DNA from: Myxococcota bacterium
GTDB lineage: Bacteria; Myxococcota_A; Polyangia; Polyangiales; JANWZI01
DNA length: 64,000 nt
Assembly: GCA_025054695.1 (NCBI GenBank)
Contig: JANWZI010000001.1
Span: forward strand, 44,562 to 108,561
Direction: 5' to 3'
The position numbers and the translations under genes are program-made. The notes under the pieces are model-generated. The model saw only the letters and a program-made list of their open reading frames with translations, did no database searches and was not told the origin of the DNA. Every line of letters begins with the position of its first letter. Within the stretch, counting starts at the first letter, position 1. This document shows, piece after piece, positions 1 to 8,295 of the stretch.

Positions 1-873
1 CGCGCGCAGTGCCGGCAGCACGAATCCCCTCGGCCGCTCGGCGACGATCTCGCGGTCGACGACTTCGAGATCGCACGCGGTGCGCAGTCGCAGGTCGCCG
101 TCCAACAACTTGCGCACCCGATGCAACGCGAGCAGCACGAGCATCCGCTCGACCTTCTCCCCGAGCCCGTAACCACGAATCTGCGCGAGATCGAGATTGA
201 CGAACAGATCGATCCGCTCGGCCGTGAACTCGTCGCGCGAGAACGGAACGTTTCCAAATCCCTTGGCGGTGTCTCCCTCGGGGTTCACGTGGTCGTTCTT
301 GACCCCGCCAGCAGGTGCGACGCGGACCCCGCTGGCGTCGATGAATGCGGACAGCGCCCGCGTCACGCGGAGCCTGCCACCCGCCAGGTCGCTCTTGGCC
401 AAGAAGACCCCATGGATGAGGGATCCCACATCGTACTCGAGCAGCGTGCGTGCGAGCAACGCGCGATCGATGGGTCCCTTTTCGAGCGTTCCCAGCTTCT
501 TCTTGAGCTCGGCGAGGAAGTCCTGTGCCGTCTTATCTCGGTTTTCGAGAATGTAAGGGCTGTTGAGGCGGTGCGCTTCGAGCATGCTGTCGGTGAGGAA
601 CGATTTGTCCGGTCGCCTGACCGTCACATGACTGATTCCCCGAAGGACTTCGATCGGCTCGTTTTTGGAAAAGTCCCAGCACGTCGCCTCGAGCCGGTTC
701 GCCATGCTCTGGGTGGACTCGACCAGAAGGCGTGTCCCCTCCTGCGTCTCGTACACGGCGGGGCCGAGACTCGGGAAACCCGTGGGCTGAAACCGAGCGC
801 CCTGCAGTGGACGGAGCGGGACGGTGAACAGGATGCGGGTCGTCGTCGCGAGGGTCGTCCAGTCGACGGTCAT
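1..873 (-). CDS. csb1: Type I-G (I-U) CRISPR-associated RAMP protein Csb1/Cas7 (C-terminus runs off the left edge)
   Basis: Reverse-complement reading starts at ATG 873..871 and gives MTVDWTTLATTTRILFTVPLRPLQGARFQPTGFPSLGPAVYETQEGTRLLVESTQSMANRLEATCWD...LEAHRLNSPYILENRD...HGVFLAKSDLAGGRLRVTRALSAFIDASGVRVAPAGGVKNDHVNPEGDTAKGFGNVPFSRDEFTAERIDLFVNLDLAQIRGYGLGEKVERMLVLLALHRVRKLLDGDLRLRTACDLEVVD, which matches my knowledge of the Csb1/GSU0053 family. The ATG overlaps the csx17 stop (ATGA). Confidence 0.88.
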   Translation of the reverse strand, partial: MTVDWTTLATTTRILFTVPLRPLQGARFQPTGFPSLGPAVYETQEGTRLLVESTQSMANRLEATCWDFSKNEPIEVLRGISHVTVRRPDKSFLTDSMLEAHRLNSPYILENRDKTAQDFLAELKKKLGTLEKGPIDRALLARTLLEYDVGSLIHGVFLAKSDLAGGRLRVTRALSAFIDASGVRVAPAGGVKNDHVNPEGDTAKGFGNVPFSRDEFTAERIDLFVNLDLAQIRGYGLGEKVERMLVLLALHRVRKLLDGDLRLRTACDLEVVDREIVAERPRGFVLPALRA

Positions 874-2540
874 CGTGCCTCCTGAATGGCGGTGGGCAGA
901 AAGCGCTGCAGGAGATCTTCGGCAAGCGGTCGTTCGATGGGAAAGGCAAGGGCCGCCGCCCATCGGGCGGCGGTCGTCGGGTCGGTCGTCGCACCACGCA
1001 ACGGCGGGCGGAAGCCGGCGGCGCGCAATCGCGCCAGAGCGAGCGAGACGGCTCCCGCGGCATCGCCACGGGCGAGACGTCTCACCATGGACCGGTCGAG
1101 GGGGACGCGGCGCTCGCCCAACGCGAAGGGAAGGCCGCAGAGGCGAATGGCTACCCACGCCTCTGGCAGTTCCGAACGGCGCGACTTACGCGCGCCGAAT
1201 CGGGGCGGCACCCGCGCCCAGTGAATCGCCATCAAGGATCGCGCGAGCGCGACCGTCCGGCGCGCATCGACCTCGCCCATCAACCACGCGACGAGGTCGT
1301 CGGTGCGCGCGCCGTAGCCCGGGGCGGCTACGAGGGGCAAGTGCCGCTCGGCGCCGTACTCCGCCTCGAGGATTCGGCGCTCCACGACGGCGACGAGGTC
1401 CCCCATCGAATCGCGGCCGTGCGCGACGACGCGCGGGCTGTCTTTGAGCCTCGACCGCCCTCCCTCCGTGCGGATGTCGTATCGCCGCCCCGCTTCGTCG
1501 AGCGGTAGCCAGTGATGCCGAACGGGGTCGTCGGGGCCATCGTCCGTGTACGAACGGGCCGCGCTGCCGAGGGCGACGGCCAGTCGCCACTCCGGCGAGT
1601 CGTCTGCGGCCGCCTCGAGCCATTCGACCGACAGCGGAGGGCACGGCCCATGCTCGAATTGCTGCCCCGTGACCTGGATGGCCTCGACGTCTGCGATGGC
1701 CAGAAGCACCTGTTGCCATGCGCGACGATCTGTCGAACGCAAGGCTGCCCCAAACGCGGCGTCGGCGAGGCGCTTGACGGCGATTCGAAAGCCGGCGGAG
1801 ACGTTGGTTTTGTCGTTCGTCGACCGTGCGGAGCGTTGCAGGGCGTCCATCCAGCCCCTCACGTCGTCCAGCAGTCGCGCGTGGGGGCGTTCCCCGGCCT
1901 CGACGCGACCGAGTGGAACGGCGAAGATGCTCTTTCCGTTGCGCTGGAGATACCCGTGCCGTTCGAAGCCCGACAGCCCGCGCGCGACGCCCAGTCGACC
2001 GATGGCTTCTACCACGTCGATGGCGCGGCGCGCCGGTCGGCGGCCCACTTGCGCGCGTCCTTCGGTCACGAGCGCTTGCACCTCGCTCCAGCTCGCCGGA
2101 TGCGGCCATAGGGGCAGCCACTGCTCCCCGCGCTCGGCTTCCTCGAGACCTGCGGTGCCGTGGCCAGAAGGTTGAGCCTGGACGACGAATGGAAGGGCGG
2201 CTCGCCCTCGGAGGCCCGCGGCGAGCCGCTTCGACGTTTGCGCTCGGAACGCGACGGCTCCCTCGAGAAGCAGCACGAAATCCCACGGATTGCTCCTGAC
2301 CTCGGCCTCGACTCCGGTCGTGGCGTTCAGTCCACCCGCCCCCGGAACGAATTGCCCTGGAGACGCTTTTTGCATTGCGTAGCACGTCTCGCCGAACAAA
2401 GATGCCTCGAGCCACGCTCGTGCCCGAGCCTGCGGACTGCCACTCGGGAGGTCGAACAGCTCGGCCAGGCGGTCGAGCAGCTGGTCCGCGGCGGCCGGCA
2501 GTCGCCCGCAACGAAGTACAGCGCGGGAGCACCTTGACCG
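870..2540 (-). CDS. csx17: Type I-G CRISPR-associated protein Csx17 (Cas8-like), apparently 5'-truncated
   Basis: ORF 870..3176(-) is Csx17-like only from about DQLLDRLAELFDL onward: ...FVPGAGGLNATTGVEAEVRSNPWDFVLLLEGAVAF...ERGEQWLPLWPHPASWSEVQALVTEGRAQVGRRPARRAIDVVEAIGRLGVARGLSGFERHGYLQRNGKSIFAVPLGRVEAGE... The upstream part of the ORF is antisense to a DUF2752 gene and shows no Csx17 character. No convincing in-frame start codon. Confidence 0.82.
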   Translation of the reverse strand, partial: RSRCSRAVLRCGRLPAAADQLLDRLAELFDLPSGSPQARARAWLEASLFGETCYAMQKASPGQFVPGAGGLNATTGVEAEVRSNPWDFVLLLEGAVAFRAQTSKRLAAGLRGRAALPFVVQAQPSGHGTAGLEEAERGEQWLPLWPHPASWSEVQALVTEGRAQVGRRPARRAIDVVEAIGRLGVARGLSGFERHGYLQRNGKSIFAVPLGRVEAGERPHARLLDDVRGWMDALQRSARSTNDKTNVSAGFRIAVKRLADAAFGAALRSTDRRAWQQVLLAIADVEAIQVTGQQFEHGPCPPLSVEWLEAAADDSPEWRLAVALGSAARSYTDDGPDDPVRHHWLPLDEAGRRYDIRTEGGRSRLKDSPRVVAHGRDSMGDLVAVVERRILEAEYGAERHLPLVAAPGYGARTDDLVAWLMGEVDARRTVALARSLMAIHWARVPPRFGARKSRRSELPEAWVAIRLCGLPFALGERRVPLDRSMVRRLARGDAAGAVSLALARLRAAGFRPPLRGATTDPTTAARWAAALAFPIERPLAEDLLQRFLPTAIQEAR

Positions 2541-2561
2541 GTCGCGAGAGCCGGCGGCATC

Positions 2562-3122
2562 GTGGAGCCCGTGTCCGCGGAGCACGACGCGCCGACGATC
2601 CGGCAGCAGCCCGAAAGCGCCGCGACCGAGAGGCCCAACCCGTCCTGTGCTCTCGGTCCAAGGTGCGAGGCGGAGCGCGGCTCGGACTGCGCCAATCGCG
2701 GCTCGCTCGCATCGCTGCTCGGCTGGAGCGTGCTGCTCCTCGGCCCCCTCGCCGTCCTGACGACGGCCGCCCTGCTGCGCCCCGATCCATCCGGCCATGG
2801 AACCCACACGCAGCTGGGACTCCCGCCGTGCGGCTTCCACGTCGTCACCGGCCTGCCGTGTCCCGGGTGCGGCATGACGACGTCCTTCGCGCACATGGTC
2901 CGCCTCGAAATTGTCCCCGCGGCGCTCGCCAATCCGTTCGGCGTCCCGCTCGCGCTGCTCACCGCCGCGTGCGTCCCGCTCGCGCTGTTCGGCATCGCAC
3001 GCCGGCTGCCGGTGCTCGAGACGCTCGAGCGGCTGCGCGTCGAAATGTGGGCGATTCTGCTCGCTTGCACGCTCTTCTTGGTCTGGATCGTTCGTCTCGC
3101 GACCACGTGGCTGCTGCGATGA
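2562..3122 (+). CDS. DUF2752 domain membrane protein
   Basis: ORF with GFHVVTGLPCPGCGMTTSFAHMVRLEIVPAALANPFGVPLAL and three hydrophobic segments; the CPGCGMTTSF motif is typical of DUF2752. Confidence 0.85.
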   Translation: MEPVSAEHDAPTIRQQPESAATERPNPSCALGPRCEAERGSDCANRGSLASLLGWSVLLLGPLAVLTTAALLRPDPSGHGTHTQLGLPPCGFHVVTGLPCPGCGMTTSFAHMVRLEIVPAALANPFGVPLALLTAACVPLALFGIARRLPVLETLERLRVEMWAILLACTLFLVWIVRLATTWLLR

Positions 3123-3177
3123 CCGACCCGACGTTCGGGCGGGAGCACCGCGGCGGGTCGTGCGCGCGCAGTGCACC

Positions 3178-4461
3178 GTGACGGCGGCCTACGAAAGCGC
3201 GCCTGCGGGCACGGTGACGGCGGGCACGACGCTGGCCGGCCGTTACGCCATCGAACGGTTGCTCGGGCAGGGGGGGATGGCGGAGGTGTACGCGGCCCAC
3301 GATCGGGCGACGGGCCGATCCGTGGCGATCAAGCTGCTTCGACGCGAGGTCGCGGGCAACGCCGAGGCCGTCGAACGGCTGCGTCGCGAAGGCGCCGTAC
3401 TTGCCTCGCTTCGGCATCCGTCCATCGTGGCGATCGAGACCTACGGCCAGCTCGAAGACGGACGTCTCTTCCTCGTCATGGAGCGTCTGCACGGCGAGAC
3501 GCTCGGCGCGCGCATGCGCCGGCTCGGCCCGCTGCAGCCCCCGATGCTCGTGCCCATCGTGCAGGACGCGGTCGCCGCGCTCGCCGCGGCCCACGCTCGG
3601 GGCGTCATCCATCGCGATCTGAAGCCCGACAACCTGTTTCTGGTCGAGACGGAGGAACGACCTGTCGTCAAGCTGCTCGATTTCGGCATCTCCAAGGTCG
3701 TCGGCGACTCGCGCATCACGGCGACCGGGGAAGTGCTCGGCACGCCGCGGTACATGGCCCCCGAGCAGTTGCGCGCGGAGCCCGATCTGGATGCGCGCAC
3801 GGACGTGTACGCGATGGGGGTGGTCCTGTTCGAGGCGCTCGCGGGCACCTCGCCTTTCCTCGCGCCGACGCCGAGCGAGCTTCTCGTCGCCATCCTGCAA
3901 GGCCGGCATCCGCCCCTGCGCTCGTTCCGACCGGACCTACCCGAAGCCATCGAGGCCGTCGTCGCCCGCGCGATGGCGCGGACGCGCGAGGCGCGATTCT
4001 CGAGCATCGAGGAGCTGGGGCAGGCCTTCGTCCGCGCGGCTCGCGGTAGCGTGATCGCACCGGCCACGTCGTCGCCGCGAATCAGCCACGCCACGGCACC
4101 CGTCGGAAGCTTCGAGGCCCCCGGCGAGCGCGACCGACCCTCGTCCCCCGGGCGGATCGTGCCCGGCACGTTCGGCGCGCTCAGCCTCGATCGACCCGCG
4201 CCCGCGCTGTCGCCGGCGGGCGCGCCAATCCCCCCCGGCCCACGCCCCACACCGGAAACGGCACCCGCGCCGCGCGACCACGTCGCACCGGCGAGTCGCG
4301 CCGCGCCCTTGCCGTCCGCCGCGAATCCGCACGCTGCACTCGACGAACCCGTCACGCTTCCTTCGAACCGCTCGACACTGGCACTGTGGCTGGGAGCGCT
4401 CGGAGCCGGAGCGCTCTTCGGCGTCCTCGTCGTGGCTGGTTTGCGCGCATGCGGTGCGTGA
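3178..4461 (+). CDS. Serine/threonine protein kinase (PknB type) with C-terminal TM segment
   Basis: GTG start; GRYAIERLLGQGGMAEVYAAHDRATGRSVAIKLL, HRDLKPDNLFL, LDFGISK, GTPRYMAPEQL; C-terminal LALWLGALGAGALFGVLVVAGLRACGA. Confidence 0.93.
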   Translation: MTAAYESAPAGTVTAGTTLAGRYAIERLLGQGGMAEVYAAHDRATGRSVAIKLLRREVAGNAEAVERLRREGAVLASLRHPSIVAIETYGQLEDGRLFLVMERLHGETLGARMRRLGPLQPPMLVPIVQDAVAALAAAHARGVIHRDLKPDNLFLVETEERPVVKLLDFGISKVVGDSRITATGEVLGTPRYMAPEQLRAEPDLDARTDVYAMGVVLFEALAGTSPFLAPTPSELLVAILQGRHPPLRSFRPDLPEAIEAVVARAMARTREARFSSIEELGQAFVRAARGSVIAPATSSPRISHATAPVGSFEAPGERDRPSSPGRIVPGTFGALSLDRPAPALSPAGAPIPPGPRPTPETAPAPRDHVAPASRAAPLPSAANPHAALDEPVTLPSNRSTLALWLGALGAGALFGVLVVAGLRACGA

Positions 4462-4511
4462 CGGCGCGCCCCGCCCGACGATCTGCAGTGGAGCCCGCTT
4501 CGCAGCGCGCA

Positions 4512-4671
4512 CCCGAAGCCGGGCTCCGAGTCCGAGGCCGAGTCCGACACCGAGACCGAGACCGAGTCCGTGCCCGAGTCGGAGTCCGAGTCCGAGGCCG
4601 AGGCCGAGTCCGACACCGAGACCGAATCCGAGCCAGAGTCCGACTCCGACACCAAGCTCGAGCCCGAGTCT
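4512..4671 (+). repeat. GAGNCC hexamer tract 1
   Basis: gagtccgaggccgagtccgacaccgagaccgagaccgagtcc...; between two + strand genes; GAG strand = +. Confidence 0.9.
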
Positions 4672-4721
4672 GCCGCCCGTCGGCTTGCCACGATGCGCGC
4701 GCTGGCGTTTGATGCGTCGGC

Positions 4722-5654
4722 ATGCGGGTCCTCGTGACCGGCGGGGCGGGCTTCATCGGTAGCCACGTCGTCGACGCGGTGCTCGAGCAGGGTGCCGAGT
4801 GCATCGTCGTAGACGATCTGAGCAGCGGCCGCCGCGAATGGGTCCCCGCGGCCGCCCGGTTCGTTCGGGCGGACGTGTGCGACGCGGAACGCATCAGGCG
4901 CCTCTTCGACGAAGTGCGGCCGGACGTCGTATGCCACCAGGCCGCCCAGGTGAGCGTTTCGGTGAGCACCCGGGAACCTCTGCGCGACGCACAGGTCAAC
5001 GTGCTCGGCACGGTTGCGCTGCTCGAGGCCGCCGTGCGCGCCGGCGTGCGCCGCTTCGTGTTCGCGAGCACCGGCGGCGCGATCTACGGCGAGGTTCCCG
5101 AAGGCCAGCGCGCCGACCTCGACGCGATTCCGCGTCCCCGCTCGCCGTACGCCTGCGCCAAGCTCTCCGCCGAGCACTATCTCGGCTGCTTCGCGCACCT
5201 GCACGCGCTGGAGACGTGTGCCCTGCGCTACGCCAACGTCTACGGGCCGCGCCAGGATCCACACGGCGAGGCCGGCGTCGTGGCCATCTTCACGCGCAGA
5301 CTGCTGTCCGGACAGCCCTTGACCGTCTTCGGCCGCCGACGCGCGGGCGACGGCGGCTGCATCCGCGATTACGTCTACGTCGCGGACGTCGTGCGTGCGA
5401 ACGTGCAGGCGATCTTCGGGCCCTCGCCGCCGCCGGTCCGCAACGTCGCCACCGGCATCGGCACGACGACCCTGGAGCTGGCACACCGGCTCGCCGTGAT
5501 CGTCGGGGTGCGACCACACATCGAGGATGCGCCCCCACGCCCGGGCGACCTCGAACGCAGCGTGCTCCTTCCCTCGTCGGAAGAGCCCACGGTGTCGCTC
5601 GACGAGGGCCTCGCGCGGACCGTCGATTGGTTCCGCGCGCACCGCGACGGCTGA
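4722..5654 (+). CDS. NAD-dependent epimerase/dehydratase (GalE-like extended SDR)
   Basis: MRVLVTGGAGFIGSHVVDAVLEQGAECIVVDDLSSG...SPYACAKLSAEHYL; GxxGxxG and YxxxK motifs. Confidence 0.92.
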   Translation: MRVLVTGGAGFIGSHVVDAVLEQGAECIVVDDLSSGRREWVPAAARFVRADVCDAERIRRLFDEVRPDVVCHQAAQVSVSVSTREPLRDAQVNVLGTVALLEAAVRAGVRRFVFASTGGAIYGEVPEGQRADLDAIPRPRSPYACAKLSAEHYLGCFAHLHALETCALRYANVYGPRQDPHGEAGVVAIFTRRLLSGQPLTVFGRRRAGDGGCIRDYVYVADVVRANVQAIFGPSPPPVRNVATGIGTTTLELAHRLAVIVGVRPHIEDAPPRPGDLERSVLLPSSEEPTVSLDEGLARTVDWFRAHRDG

Positions 5655-5708
5655 CCGCATCGCGACGGCAACGTGCGAGAGCCGCCAACCCGCGGTAGCG
5701 TGCCCCAC

Positions 5709-5918
5709 GTGACCGAGCCGCGGCGATGGCGACTGGAGATTCGCGGAATGAGCTGCGAGCACTGTGTCGGCGCGGTGCGCGATGCGCTGCTCGCCGTACC
5801 GGGCGTGCGCCACGCACACGTGCGGATCGGGCATGCCGAGGTCGAGACGGACGCCGAGGTGCGGCGCGACGCGCTGGCCACCGCGATCGACGAGCTCGGC
5901 TACCGCGTCCTCGACTGA
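5709..5918 (+). CDS. Heavy-metal-associated (HMA) domain protein, CopZ-like
   Basis: GTG start; WRLEIRGMSCEHCVGAVRDALLAVPGVRHAHVRIGHAEVET, with GMxCxxC. Confidence 0.88.
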   Translation: MTEPRRWRLEIRGMSCEHCVGAVRDALLAVPGVRHAHVRIGHAEVETDAEVRRDALATAIDELGYRVLD

Positions 5919-5994
5919 CGCGCATCACGACGCCGCTGCGATCTCGACGGGGCGGGCGGACCGGCGTGCGCGCGTCACGGCGCCGGAAACTCGC

Positions 5995-7836
5995 TCACAG
6001 CTCGCTCAGCTCGAGGATCCGATCGTCGGCCCGAACCGCGTGCCGGCTCGTACGCCCCGACGGCCAGCGAACTTCGACCTCGATGGGTCCTTCGCGCGGC
6101 AGGCCCCAAAACATGCGCGCATCGAAGCAGCCCGCATAGCCCTCGCCGATGCTCCGCTCGCGCTGCATCGATCCGCTGCTCGTGTGCACGTACACGCGCG
6201 CCCCGGCTGCCTCGGTGTTCGGCGCACGCCCGCGCAGCCGTACGCTGAGCGGGCGCCCCGCCGGAGGCACGACGTTCCGCAACAGCGCCGGCGGCCCGAC
6301 GGCCGGTGCGAGCACGATGTCCGGGCGTCCGTCGTCGTCGAGATCGGTCACCGCGAGGCCTCGGCTGGCACGGGCCACCCGAAGGCCGTCGTCTTCCGTG
6401 AGCGCGACCTGGCGCAGCCGACCGTCGCCCTCGTTCCGCAAGAGGTTGCCCGGTTGCGCGAATGCCCCGACGTAGCCCGCGGCGCGCAGCTCGGGCTCCG
6501 CGTAATAGTGACCGGTGGCCTCAACGAGATCGAGATCCCCGTCGAGATCGAGGTCGACGAGCGCGATTCCCCAGCGGAAGGTGTGGGCGAGCGGCGCCGT
6601 GCCGACGAGGTGTCCGACGTCGTCGCAGAAACCGTCGGCGCCGCACAGGAACACCGCCGTCGCGTCCGTCTCGAAGCTCGTCGCGACGTGATCGAGCCGG
6701 CCGTCGCCGTCCAGATCGCCGGTCGACCAGCCCATCGTGTCGATGCCGTAACCGCGATGATTGTACGCGAGCCCGATGCGCTCGGACGCGTCGCGCAACA
6801 CGCCGTCCGGACCACGCACGAGCGGCCGATCCCGATAGGCGAAGCCCAGATCGTTGCCCACGTACAGGTCGGGCGCGAAGTCCTCGTCGAGGTCCGAGAT
6901 CGCGACGACGAGGCCCGGCTCGAGCAGGCGCATCTCGGGCGCGAGCTCGGCCGCACGCTCCTCGTATCGGCCGTCCGGCCCGCGTACGAGCAGCAGGTCC
7001 GCGATGGGATCGAACGCGGTCACGTCGGCCGCGCACGGAATGCGGCCGCAGGAGCGCTCGCCGACGCGCGCCGGATCGAATCGCAAGAAGCCCGCCACGG
7101 CGAGATCGAGGTCCCCGTCGCCGTCGACGTCCCCGGCCGCCGCGCCCACGTACATGTCGCGCGGGTCGATCCGCCCCTCGAGCCCGAGCCGTTCGGTCGC
7201 GTCGACGAACCGGCCGCGCTCGTTTTCGTACAGCCTCACGGTGCCGTAGCCGGCGAGCACGATGTCTTGATCTCCGTCGCCGTCCTCGTCGTAGGCGAGG
7301 CAGCTCCACACGTCGTGGACGTCCGCGAGTCCGCGTGCTTCGGTCTCGTCCGCCCAGCGCATCGGCTCGAGCCCCACCCACAGGTGCACGTCGCGTCCGC
7401 GACCGCGAACCGCGAAGAGGAGATCGATCGGCGCGCGCCCGTCGACGTCGATCGGACAGACTCCACCCGCCATCCGATCGGGAATGGTCGCGTAGCCGTC
7501 CACGGGCTCCCGCTCGAACCACGGCCCCGCCGTGGCCGTGACGTCCTCGAACCAGCGCACGGGCACGGGCTCAGCGCCCCCATCGCCCCGAAGCGACACC
7601 TCGCGACCCCCGTCCGCAACGGCGCCCGCGTCGGTGCCCGTCGCCTCCAGACCGACGTCCGTCGGCGCGGCTCCGTCCGCCCCCCTCTCCACGTCCGCAT
7701 CGATTCCCGTCCCCCGCGCATCGGCCCCTCCGACTCCCGCGTCGGGTCGGCGCGACGCTGCCCCGTCGCACGCGACGAGCGCGTAGCCCACCACGAGCCA
7801 CGACGCACCCGCGATCGGCGCCGACCGCTTCACCAT
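5995..7836 (-). CDS. CRTAC1-family secreted lipoprotein with FG-GAP/VCBS repeats and ASPIC/UnbV-like C-terminus
   Basis: MVKRSAPIAGASWLVVGYALVACDG lipobox; multiple DxDGDGDxD blocks (DEDGDGDQDIV, DVDGDGDLDLA, DLDGDGRLDHV, DLDLDGDLDLV). Confidence 0.88.
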   Translation of the reverse strand: MVKRSAPIAGASWLVVGYALVACDGAASRRPDAGVGGADARGTGIDADVERGADGAAPTDVGLEATGTDAGAVADGGREVSLRGDGGAEPVPVRWFEDVTATAGPWFEREPVDGYATIPDRMAGGVCPIDVDGRAPIDLLFAVRGRGRDVHLWVGLEPMRWADETEARGLADVHDVWSCLAYDEDGDGDQDIVLAGYGTVRLYENERGRFVDATERLGLEGRIDPRDMYVGAAAGDVDGDGDLDLAVAGFLRFDPARVGERSCGRIPCAADVTAFDPIADLLLVRGPDGRYEERAAELAPEMRLLEPGLVVAISDLDEDFAPDLYVGNDLGFAYRDRPLVRGPDGVLRDASERIGLAYNHRGYGIDTMGWSTGDLDGDGRLDHVATSFETDATAVFLCGADGFCDDVGHLVGTAPLAHTFRWGIALVDLDLDGDLDLVEATGHYYAEPELRAAGYVGAFAQPGNLLRNEGDGRLRQVALTEDDGLRVARASRGLAVTDLDDDGRPDIVLAPAVGPPALLRNVVPPAGRPLSVRLRGRAPNTEAAGARVYVHTSSGSMQRERSIGEGYAGCFDARMFWGLPREGPIEVEVRWPSGRTSRHAVRADDRILELSEL

Positions 7837-8252
7837 GGCATCCGCAACGCACGGCGCGCCGCCTCGACGAGACGCGGCCAGCTCAGCAGGCCGAGCTGCG
7901 AAGTCGACAGCCATCGCCACGCATCGTGCGCCTCGGCGAGACGGGGTCGCTCCTCGTCGACGCGCGCACGGTAGACGACGACGAGCATCGGCTCGTCGCC
8001 GCGGGCCGCCCGATACGCATCGACGGGACGATCGTCGAAGACGCCCTCCCACCCGGTCTCTTCGCGTAGCTCACGACGCGCGGCCGCGAGGGGATCTTCG
8101 CCGGGCTCGAGGCGCCCCGAGGGCGTCTCCCAGCAGCCGACGGCGGCTCCCGCGCTCGCCGAACGCCGCAACGCGAGCACGCATCCTTCTCGCACCGCGA
8201 CGACGGTCACCGCCGGCAGCAGCCTCGCGTCGCCCATTTCGTCCGGGCGCAC
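7830..8252 (-). CDS. NUDIX hydrolase
   Basis: Nudix box GRLEPGEDPLAAARRELREETGWEG; end overlaps the start of the CRTAC1-like gene. Confidence 0.92.
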   Translation of the reverse strand: MRPDEMGDARLLPAVTVVAVREGCVLALRRSASAGAAVGCWETPSGRLEPGEDPLAAARRELREETGWEGVFDDRPVDAYRAARGDEPMLVVVYRARVDEERPRLAEAHDAWRWLSTSQLGLLSWPRLVEAARRALRMPW

Positions 8253-8295
8253 CCGTCAAGTATGCGGCGCGCGTGCGGGAATTTCGAATCCGACG

